Of a stretch of 13,826 nucleotides of DNA, positions 1 to 5,924 are shown in pieces. The stretch is from positions 1 to 13,826 of the forward strand of contig URVS01000015.1 of assembly GCA_900551385.1 (NCBI GenBank), written 5' to 3'. A model generated the notes under the pieces. It ran no database searches, was not told the DNA's origin, and saw only the letters and a program-made list of their open reading frames with translations. Source of the stretch: an uncultured Mollicutes bacterium (lineage in GTDB: Bacteria; Bacillota_I; Bacilli_A; RFN20; CAG-449). Both the position numbers and the translations under genes were made by a program. Numbering within the stretch: the first letter of the stretch is position 1; every line of letters starts with the position of its first letter.

Positions 1-153
1 AACTAATAAAAATACCGTACTATTCAGAAATGAATGTGCGGTATTTTTAGTTTGCGATTCAAAAATATTACAAATCACATTTCCTATAACTGCAGATGCT
101 ATTACAACTAGCATTCCAGCAAAATTAATAACATATTTTACTCTTTTATTCAT
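1..153 (-). CDS. Partial small membrane protein, 3' end beyond window
   Basis: A minus-strand reading frame starts with ATG at 151-153 and stays open for 51 codons to the window edge. It encodes MNKRVKYVIN followed by a hydrophobic stretch (about residues 8-30), one clear membrane segment, with a second hydrophobic run beginning at residue 46. An AAGGA-type ribosome binding site precedes the ATG by about 9 bases. The gene lies 29 bases after the stop of the 762-residue secreted protein, so it is probably the third gene of that operon. The odd point is that its last codons run through a strong terminator-like hairpin at 8-48. The protein may be short and overlap the terminator, or be a truncated remnant. 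I do not recognise the family. The start and membrane segment are seen; being a functional gene is inferred. Confidence 0.5.
   Translation of the reverse strand, partial: MNKRVKYVINFAGMLVVIASAVIGNVICNIFESQTKNTAHSFLNSTVFLLV
8..48. terminator. Bidirectional hairpin terminator
   Basis: A 13-bp stem pairs 8-20 with 36-48, with one G-T mismatch. It is extended by five more pairs (22-26 with 31-35) past a single unpaired T and closed by a GAAA tetraloop at 27-30 on the plus strand. The stem ends in five T on either strand. This suits a terminator shared by the minus-strand operon and a convergent gene left of the window. It lies inside the open frame described for 1-153, a conflict that is not resolved here. 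Confidence 0.75.
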
Positions 154-182
154 TTGTCTTATCCTTATGTTTATTTATGTAT

Positions 183-2471
183 TTATTTATCAAAAACAAA
201 ACTTGTTTTAAAGACAAATGATCCAGAACCAGCTCCATAATTTAAAGCAACAAAATATAATTCATTATCTTTAATAAAAATACTTTGGCCATTATATTTT
301 CCATCACTAGTTGCACATGTATTAGCTGTATCATGGATTATTAAACTCTTATATGCTTTATCATTATATGTTTCAGTTAAAGTATCACATTGATTTCCAC
401 TCCAATCAAAGATACTAATTCCACCACCAAGAACTCCATCTTTATTACTTAAAGTATAAATATATTTATCTGTACTTGTAACATCTTGTAAATTAAGCCT
501 TTCATCTTTTTCTAAAATACTTGATGAATAAAAACTACCAGTAACATCAGTTTTAGTAATTTTCTTTTTATTGGAATCATAAATGTAAAGTGTATTAGCT
601 CCTATAATTGCAAATTTATCTTCTGTTTTATTATATTCAACATCAACAATTGTTTCTGGGAAATTTTCAAAAAGTGTTACTTTGTTACCATCATTTAAAG
701 CATTTAAATTTTCATCAAATACTTTAAATTTATTATCTTTTACACATACATAAACATTATCATTATAAACAAATATTGAACCTTTTGTTTGAACATAAGT
801 TTTTTCTGTATTTATTTCAAATGCTTCTGTTTCATTTTCAATGCGGTTGGTTTTTGAATTATATTTTACAAGTATAGTATCTGTGGCACCTGAATTTGTA
901 AATGAAAAATACATATAATCTCCATCTACAAAAGCACCTCTTGATTGTCTTCCACTATATTTAAATAATTGTTGATATTTAACTTCACTAATATTTTTAT
1001 TTGTTTTTTCTATATATTCCATAGAATCAATAAAATTAAGATTCAAATTTGATTTATTAACATTATTATTAAATTCTAATTCACAAATAAGTAATCCATC
1101 ACTATTAAATCTATTAATAGCGCAATAATATTTATCATTTAATTTAACAATACTTTGAGCGTTAACTTCTGAATCTAAAGTTATACCTGTTTTATTATCT
1201 GTATCATTGAAACTAACTTTTTCTTTAATAACATTTTCATTTTCCCCTTTATTTCCTTCATGGCTTAATCCACCAGAAACATCTATATTTCCTAACCAAT
1301 CATAAATTGAAATCGTTCCACCTATAACATTATTACTTCCACCTAAAGCATAAATGTATTTTTCATCGCTATAAATATCGTTTAAATTTCCATCAATAGA
1401 TATTTTTGTACCACTACTATATGTAACTAAATCTTTATTAGCAAAATATAAATTTCCAGCTTTATCAATTAAAGCAAATTTATTTTGTTTTTCATTATAA
1501 GAAATATCATAAATATATTCAGCTTTTAAATCACCTGTAAATGTTAATTTTTCATCAGTAATTTCACTTAATGTATTTGTATCAAAAAATTTGATTGTTC
1601 CATCTTTTAAAATTAAACCAATCATATTATTATAAAAAAACGTTTTTCCTGGTGTTTGAACAAATTCATTTCCACTACATAATGTTATTACATTAGAATA
1701 TAATGTTTCTTTTGTAAAAAGATTATATTTTACTAATTTTGTTTCTGCAGAACCCATTTTATTTAATGCATAATATAAATTATTTCCATCAGTACAACCA
1801 CCTTGAGGAATTTTAAATTCATTTGATTGAATTTTATCGCTTACTTTATTTAAAGTAATATTATAATTTTCTACTGCTTCTAAATAACCAACCAAATCAT
1901 CACTCATAGTAGAATTATTTAAATTTTCATTAAGTGACGTTGTTCTAGTTTTTACTTCTTCATCATTAACACTTAAAGTCATTTTTATATTTGTTGCTAA
2001 ATAACTAGAATCAGAACTAAATTTAATTGTATAACATGCCCAATAATAATCTTTAGTAGATGTAATTTCTTGATCAATCAATTCTTGTGAACCCGAAAAA
2101 TAAGATATTTCTTCTCCACTAGAAATGCCTTTATATAATGTAGTAATTTCACTTGATTTAATTGTTTTAACAGTTTCAGTTTCTTCAATTCCAATTAATT
2201 CTCTAGTATATTTAATTGAAGTAACATCACCTTTAATAGCAGTCGCAAATCTTAAATAATATTCATTATCTTTAGTCGCTGTTTGAACATAAATTTTTGA
2301 TGTTTCAACTCCACTAGATGTTCTCATTTCACTTAAAGCATATCTTTTAACATTAGTTGATAAAGCATCATAATTATAATCAATCAAATCTTCATGATTT
2401 TGTTGATTACTAATAAGGCCTAAGCCCAATAAACTTGTTAATACAAGTAAACATGATAATTTATTTTTCAT
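183..2471 (-). CDS. Secreted protein with tandem beta-propeller-like halves
   Basis: This encodes 762 residues. Residues 1-22 form a Sec signal peptide (MKNKLSCLLVLTSLLGLGLI) with no lipobox, so the product is probably exported or surface-associated; no LPXTG motif or C-terminal membrane segment is visible. Residues about 40-185 look like a beta-rich domain. Residues about 215-467 and 500-760 are clearly homologous to each other. Matching blocks are LVKYN at 246 and 534, VQT at 271 and 560, KFAL/KFAI at 331 and 619, YIYAL/YIYTL at 372 and 670, GGTISIYDW/GGGISIFDW at 384 and 682, and AQSI/GQSI at 438 and 728. Short beta-strand repeats of the D-G-x-L-Y-F kind inside each half suggest two propellers or one large one. 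AAAGGAG at 2479-2485 with 7-base spacing supports the start; this site overlaps the stop of the 46-residue peptide gene, suggesting translational coupling. Function is unknown; a binding or adhesion role is inferred. Confidence 0.9.
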   Translation of the reverse strand: MKNKLSCLLVLTSLLGLGLISNQQNHEDLIDYNYDALSTNVKRYALSEMRTSSGVETSKIYVQTATKDNEYYLRFATAIKGDVTSIKYTRELIGIEETETVKTIKSSEITTLYKGISSGEEISYFSGSQELIDQEITSTKDYYWACYTIKFSSDSSYLATNIKMTLSVNDEEVKTRTTSLNENLNNSTMSDDLVGYLEAVENYNITLNKVSDKIQSNEFKIPQGGCTDGNNLYYALNKMGSAETKLVKYNLFTKETLYSNVITLCSGNEFVQTPGKTFFYNNMIGLILKDGTIKFFDTNTLSEITDEKLTFTGDLKAEYIYDISYNEKQNKFALIDKAGNLYFANKDLVTYSSGTKISIDGNLNDIYSDEKYIYALGGSNNVIGGTISIYDWLGNIDVSGGLSHEGNKGENENVIKEKVSFNDTDNKTGITLDSEVNAQSIVKLNDKYYCAINRFNSDGLLICELEFNNNVNKSNLNLNFIDSMEYIEKTNKNISEVKYQQLFKYSGRQSRGAFVDGDYMYFSFTNSGATDTILVKYNSKTNRIENETEAFEINTEKTYVQTKGSIFVYNDNVYVCVKDNKFKVFDENLNALNDGNKVTLFENFPETIVDVEYNKTEDKFAIIGANTLYIYDSNKKKITKTDVTGSFYSSSILEKDERLNLQDVTSTDKYIYTLSNKDGVLGGGISIFDWSGNQCDTLTETYNDKAYKSLIIHDTANTCATSDGKYNGQSIFIKDNELYFVALNYGAGSGSFVFKTSFVFDK

Positions 2472-2483
2472 TTTCTAGCTCCT

Positions 2484-2624
2484 TTAAAGTTTTTCATTGA
2501 TTCCAGAATCTGCAGTGATATCAAGAATTTCATCAGTTTTAAAATTTGATGCAGATAATATATCTTCTGTTTCAATTTTTTGAAGTTTAATAAGTGGTAA
2601 ATAGTAATTTTTTAGCTTTTTCAT
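2484..2624 (-). CDS. 46-residue peptide, first gene of LytTR-box operon
   Basis: A small gene reads MKKLKNYYLPLIKLQKIETE, then DILSASNFKT and on to GINEKL. AAGGGGG at 2635-2641 lies 10 bases before the ATG, a strong site for so AT-rich a genome. Its stop (2484-2486) overlaps the ribosome binding site of the 762-residue secreted protein, and only 12 bases separate the two coding regions, so expression is probably coupled. It has a basic start, a Y-x-P element and an acidic E-T-E-D-I-L-x-A-S core, with no signal peptide or membrane segment. From memory, short ORFs with a K-Y-x-x-P start and an E-D-I-L-x-x-S core recur in gut Firmicutes without a known role. A signal precursor, bacteriocin-like leader or regulator are all possible. 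No processing transporter lies in the window. Confidence 0.7.
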   Translation of the reverse strand: MKKLKNYYLPLIKLQKIETEDILSASNFKTDEILDITADSGINEKL

Positions 2625-2638
2625 ACGCAAAAAGCCCC

Positions 2639-2669
2639 CTTTCAATATAGATATACATTAAATTGAAAG
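2639..2669 (-). promoter_or_regulatory. Inverted repeat in leader of 46-residue peptide gene
   Basis: CTTTCAAT at 2639-2646 and ATTGAAAG at 2662-2669 are perfect 8-bp arms around a 15-base loop. In the minus-strand transcript the downstream arm runs into the G-rich ribosome binding site at 2635-2641. A folded leader could therefore limit access of ribosomes to the peptide start. In AT-rich DNA an 8-bp dyad can occur by chance. Confidence 0.35.
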
Positions 2670-2679
2670 ATGTAAAATT

Positions 2680-2708
2680 AAAATATTTGCTGCGTGAATT
2701 GTTATCAA
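2680..2708 (-). promoter_or_regulatory. Candidate promoter of peptide/secreted-protein operon
   Basis: On the minus strand TTGATA (2708-2703) and TATTTT (2685-2680) are 17 bases apart. The -35 sits in the spacer between the two 9-bp LytTR-type repeats, so a bound regulator would touch it directly. Other weak -10 candidates (TAATTT at 2680-2675, TATATT at 2649-2644) are nearby, so the start of transcription is not certain. Read-through from the kinase gene is also possible. Confidence 0.45.
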
Positions 2709-2722
2709 CTTTTCGTGAATTG
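2693..2722. promoter_or_regulatory. LytTR-type direct-repeat operator
   Basis: CGTGAATTG occurs exactly at 2693-2701 and again at 2714-2722, separated by 12 bases (21-bp period). Two 9-bp direct repeats about two helical turns apart are the known layout of sites bound by LytTR response regulators such as ComE, PlnC and AgrA. Read on the minus strand shifted by one base, the copies are TCAATTCAC and ACAATTCAC, close to the ComE repeat as I recall it (aCAnTTcaG). The site abuts the stop of the kinase gene and precedes the peptide operon, so the neighbouring LytTR regulator is the natural binder. Confidence 0.8.
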
Positions 2723-2723
2723 A

Positions 2724-4076
2724 TTAATCTTGTTTTTGTTCAGTAAATAATATTTGAATAATAAAAATATTATTTTTAATGTCTATTTTAAAATCGCCAT
2801 GATATTTTTCAACAATTAACTTAATTGATTTTAAACCATATCCATGATAACCATTATTAGCTTTAGTCGTTTTAGGTATTCCATTATAATCAAGATTTAT
2901 TTTTCCTTCATAATAATTAGAAATAAATATTGATGTGCAAGATAAAGCATTTCTAACAATTAAACTAATACTTCTTTTATTTACATCTTCAAGTTTAGTC
3001 ACAGCCTCTATCGCATTGTCAATCATATTACCAAATAAAGAATATAAATCTGCTTCCGCAATAAAATTTAATTTAGAACAATCAGCAACACATTTAAGAC
3101 TAATATTCTTTTTTTGACATAATAAACTTTTTTCAGTAAGAATTAAATCTAAAGCATCATTATTAGTTTTAATATTTGAATCATAAATATTAATAATATT
3201 TTCTAATTCTTTAACTGTTTCATTAGAAATATTTGCTTTATTACCAAAATTTCTAATTTGATGTTTTAAATCATGACATTTAATGTTAATTAAATCAACA
3301 TTTTCTTTATTTTGTTTATATTGTGCTTCTGCTTTATTTAAAAGTTGGCTAGTAATAGTTAATTCAGTCTTTAATTGTTTGATATTTAAAATATTAAATA
3401 ATAAAAATAATACCATCAAACAACATAAAATATTATAAACACAAATTATTATAGATACTTCTTTTCCTTTAAATTTATCACTATAAATAATAATAGAATT
3501 AATTATAATATCAATTAATAAAATAAATCCAGAAATTAAAACAATACTAAAATTAGATATTTTTGCTTCATCTTTATTAATTCTCTCATTAAAAATAACA
3601 AATACACTTGTGTAAATAATAACATAAACAATTAATAAAATTGCAAAAGAAATAATATTTAAATATGTTATATTGACATTTAAAGGAATATCTCCATAAG
3701 AAATAAATGATAACTTTTCTTCAATAGATAAAAATGTTATTAAAACATTATAAGCTTGATAAGCAAGATGTTGAGCAGTATAAGCAGTAATTGAAATTAA
3801 AAATATATTTTGAATAGAAATATTATAAACAAAATACAAAGATATCGCACAACATGTAAATAATATTAAAAACATGATTGATGAATACCACCACGAATAC
3901 GAAACATCTTTAAATAAAGGAAAAACAATAGCTATTAATATACAAGTTAAAATAGTTAAAATATATCTACATACAGGATATTTCTTTTTAGGTAAATAAA
4001 AAGATAATAAATGCATTGAAAATAATATTTCAATTACAAAAATAATTTTATATGCAAATAATTCAGTAATAATCAT
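2724..4076 (-). CDS. AgrC-like GHKL sensor histidine kinase
   Basis: This 450-residue sensor kinase pairs with the LytTR regulator encoded just upstream. The first about 230 residues hold six or seven membrane segments (about 8-28, 38-55, 62-85, 90-112, 137-162, 177-199, 207-230), as in peptide-sensing kinases of the AgrC/ComD/BlpH type. A short coiled linker (about 231-262) leads to the H-box C-H-D-L-K-H-Q, with His268 the likely phosphorylation site and His272 the alternative. The ATP-binding domain has N-box NMIDNAIEA (350-358) and a G-box around HGYGLKSI (411-418), features of the GHKL subgroup. The start ATG shares its A with the TAA of the regulator gene, so the two are translated together. 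The signal is unknown; a peptide or other extracellular cue is inferred from the membrane topology. Confidence 0.93.
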   Translation of the reverse strand: MIITELFAYKIIFVIEILFSMHLLSFYLPKKKYPVCRYILTILTCILIAIVFPLFKDVSYSWWYSSIMFLILFTCCAISLYFVYNISIQNIFLISITAYTAQHLAYQAYNVLITFLSIEEKLSFISYGDIPLNVNITYLNIISFAILLIVYVIIYTSVFVIFNERINKDEAKISNFSIVLISGFILLIDIIINSIIIYSDKFKGKEVSIIICVYNILCCLMVLFLLFNILNIKQLKTELTITSQLLNKAEAQYKQNKENVDLINIKCHDLKHQIRNFGNKANISNETVKELENIINIYDSNIKTNNDALDLILTEKSLLCQKKNISLKCVADCSKLNFIAEADLYSLFGNMIDNAIEAVTKLEDVNKRSISLIVRNALSCTSIFISNYYEGKINLDYNGIPKTTKANNGYHGYGLKSIKLIVEKYHGDFKIDIKNNIFIIQILFTEQKQD

Positions 4077-4789
4077 TAGTTACCACCACCAGTAGCAATA
4101 AATTCATTTAAAACATGAAGAAATTGTTTTCTTTTAGGACGAGAAATAAGTAATGATTCATTATCAATAAGGACACTATCAGGGGTAACTTGGCTAACCA
4201 TTTTTAAATTAATTAAATAACAACGATTACATAACGCAAAATAATCATCTTTCAATATATCAACATAATCATTTAATACACCATGAGTTTCATATTCTCC
4301 ATCTAAAGTATGAAAAATAAGTTTATGATTATTAATTTCAATATATTTTATTCTATCAATTAATATCTTTTTAAAAGATGTTTTATTAGTATAAATCACT
4401 ATAGATTTATCATTGTTTTTTAAATGAGGCAATATTCTTTCTAAAGTTAAAGCAAAATTATAATAATTTACTGGTTTTAAAACATAATCAAAAGCATGAA
4501 CTTTATAACCTTCTATTGCATATTGAGCTAAAGATGTAACAAAAACAATAATTACCATAGGATCTTTTTGTCTTAATTTTTCACTAGCTTCAATCCCGTT
4601 CATATAAGGTAAATTAATATCCATAAATACCAAATTATATCCAGTTTTATATTTATCTAAAAATTTAACTGCATTATCAAAAATATCAATAGAAATATTT
4701 TTTTCATGCTGATTAAAAAACATCTCAACATGTTTCTTTAAATCATTAGACATGTCATATTCATCTTCAATAATTGCAATTTTTGTCAT
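4076..4789 (-). CDS. LytTR-family response regulator
   Basis: This is a 237-residue transcription regulator. Residues 1-118 form a receiver domain with acidic pocket E8-D9-E10, phosphoacceptor D57 (in V-F-M-D-I-N-L-P), T85 and K105. Residues about 130-230 form a LytTR DNA-binding domain (K-I-L-I-D-R-I-K-Y-I-E at 141-151, C-N-R-C-Y-L-I-N-L at 187-195, I-S-R-P-K-R at 215-220). I chose the ATG at 4787-4789 because GAGGTG (4794-4799) precedes it correctly. An in-frame ATG seven codons earlier (4808-4810) has no ribosome binding site and falls at the expected transcription start of the TATAAT at 4815-4820. The gene is first in the operon with the GHKL kinase and lies under a promoter holding an 11-G tract. 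The likely target is the repeat pair at 2693-2722. Confidence 0.94.
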   Translation of the reverse strand: MTKIAIIEDEYDMSNDLKKHVEMFFNQHEKNISIDIFDNAVKFLDKYKTGYNLVFMDINLPYMNGIEASEKLRQKDPMVIIVFVTSLAQYAIEGYKVHAFDYVLKPVNYYNFALTLERILPHLKNNDKSIVIYTNKTSFKKILIDRIKYIEINNHKLIFHTLDGEYETHGVLNDYVDILKDDYFALCNRCYLINLKMVSQVTPDSVLIDNESLLISRPKRKQFLHVLNEFIATGGGN

Positions 4790-4814
4790 TAAACACCTCA
4801 ATAATTTCATTAAA

Positions 4815-4845
4815 ATTATACCCCCCCCCCCAACTGTTTTGTCAA
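4815..4845 (-). promoter_or_regulatory. Probable phase-variable promoter of LytTR system
   Basis: On the minus strand a perfect -35 (TTGACA, 4845-4840) and a perfect -10 (TATAAT, 4820-4815) are separated by 19 bases, of which 11 are an unbroken run of G adjoining the -10. The usual spacer is 17 bases, so the 11-G form should be weak; nine G would give the optimum. The expected start of transcription, about 4809-4807, leaves a short leader with GAGGTG before the regulator ATG at 4789. Length changes in the tract during replication would tune or switch the operon. Confidence 0.85.
4821..4831. repeat. 11-base poly-C/poly-G homopolymer
   Basis: Eleven consecutive C on the plus strand, the longest G/C run in the window; the next longest that I noticed is five. 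Such a run is highly unlikely by chance in DNA of this composition, and its place inside a promoter spacer suggests selection. The assembled length may be an average over a mixed population or a sequencing estimate. Confidence 0.95.
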
Positions 4846-4868
4846 TTTAAGTTATCAAAGTATTATTC

Positions 4869-4903
4869 TTTACAAGTTCTTTACATTTTTTTACAACTTC
4901 ACT
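4869..4903 (+). promoter_or_regulatory. PhoP-binding Pho boxes upstream of pst operon
   Basis: TTTACA occurs at 4869-4874, 4880-4885 and 4890-4895, spaced 5 and 4 bases apart. A weaker TTCACT follows at 4898-4903 and ATTACA at 4908-4913. Tandem TT(A/T/C)ACA hexamers about 11 bp apart are the known binding pattern of PhoP in Bacillus. The PhoP-like regulator at the end of this same operon is the likely binder, giving feedback under phosphate limitation. Confidence 0.8.
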
Positions 4904-4927
4904 AAAGATTACAAATAATATTTTTTT

Positions 4928-4936
4928 TATTATAAA
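4928..4936 (+). promoter_or_regulatory. -10 region of pst operon promoter
   Basis: TATTAT (4928-4933) overlapping TATAAA (4931-4936) lies about 15-25 bases after the last Pho-box-like repeats, with no good TTGACA at the -35 position. That is typical of a promoter needing an activator. AGGAGG at 4945-4950 then serves the pstS start. Confidence 0.5.
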
Positions 4937-4958
4937 GATGTCCTAGGAGGAAAGAAAA

Positions 4959-5924
4959 ATGAAAAAATTACAAAAAGGATTATTTATTTTGATGTTAGGA
5001 TTAACATTTACTGCATGTGGTAATACAATATCAAGTTTAGAAAGTACAGGTAGTTCAAATCAAGCAACTTTTGATGTTTCAAAAAATATCAAAGTTTATA
5101 CTCGTGACACCGATAGTGGAACAAGAGATGGTTTCTTTACTAAAATTGGTTTAAAAAACAATGTTAAATCAAATGAAGGTTTAGTTACTGATATTGTTAC
5201 TACTTCTGGTAATGGTGATATGGTTTTAAAAATTAAAAATGATGAATATTCAATTGGTTATATTTCTTTATCATCATTAGAAGAATCATCATTAAATGGC
5301 TTAAAATATGATGGTGTTGAACCAACAGAAGAAAATGTTTTATCTAAATCATATGAATTAACAAGAAATTTCAATTACATCACAAGAGTAGATTTTGATT
5401 CAGATGAAAAGAAACAAATAGTTGAAGCTTATGTTGCTTATTTATCAACAAAAGAAGCTAAAGCAACAATTATTGCTAACTCTGGTATTGTTAAAATTAA
5501 TTCTACAGATAAAAGTTGGAATGATATAAAAGCAAATTATCCAATATGTGGAAAAGATAATTCAAATATTACCATTAAATTTGGTGGATCAACTTCTGTT
5601 GAAAAGATTGCTAAAGCATTATCTCAAGAATTTGCTAGTAAATGTGGCAATTTCAAACCAGAACATAATCATGGTGGATCAGGTGATGCATATAAATTCA
5701 CTCAAGGCGAAGAAAAAGATTCAACAAGCAAACTAGATGTTGGTTTCTTATCAAGAGAATTAAATTCTTCTGAAGTTGCAAGTGAAAATACAGCTGGATT
5801 AATTTGTGTTGATGCAATTGTAGCAGTAACAAATCAAAAAAACCCATTAAAAGAAATTACTGCTGATGATCTTAAAAATATTTATACAGGAACCATTACA
5901 AAATGGAGTCAAATAATCAAATAA
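4959..5924 (+). CDS. pstS: Phosphate-binding lipoprotein PstS, circularly permuted
   Basis: This 321-residue lipoprotein captures phosphate outside the cell and delivers it to the PstCAB transporter. The signal peptide ends in the lipobox F-T-A-C, with Cys20 the lipidated residue. All usual PstS blocks are present but in swapped order. The half normally at the C-terminus comes first: K-V-Y-T-R with D-S-G-T-R (46-56), a Y-S-I-G-Y-I-S block (97-103) and D-G-V-E-P-T-E-E-N-V (118-127). The half normally at the N-terminus follows: G-S-T-S (210-213), G-G-S-G-D-A (239-244), F-L-S-R-E-L (263-268), D-A-I-V-A-V-T-N-Q-K-N-P (285-296). The protein ends at T-G-T-I-T-K-W-S-Q, normally the mid-protein crossover. 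AGGAGG 8 bases before the ATG fixes the start. The 3' end overlaps pstC by 22 bases. Confidence 0.93.
   Translation: MKKLQKGLFILMLGLTFTACGNTISSLESTGSSNQATFDVSKNIKVYTRDTDSGTRDGFFTKIGLKNNVKSNEGLVTDIVTTSGNGDMVLKIKNDEYSIGYISLSSLEESSLNGLKYDGVEPTEENVLSKSYELTRNFNYITRVDFDSDEKKQIVEAYVAYLSTKEAKATIIANSGIVKINSTDKSWNDIKANYPICGKDNSNITIKFGGSTSVEKIAKALSQEFASKCGNFKPEHNHGGSGDAYKFTQGEEKDSTSKLDVGFLSRELNSSEVASENTAGLICVDAIVAVTNQKNPLKEITADDLKNIYTGTITKWSQIIK

Noticed and set aside
2631..2642. Short hairpin around the GGGGG tract as a terminator of the kinase gene
   Set aside because: The possible stem is only three or four pairs and is better explained as the ribosome binding site of the 46-residue peptide gene.
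4790..4810. Start of the LytTR regulator at the upstream in-frame ATG (4808-4810), adding seven residues
   Set aside because: It has no ribosome binding site and sits at the expected transcription start, 5 bases after the TATAAT; the ATG at 4787-4789 has GAGGTG at proper spacing and gives a normal receiver start.
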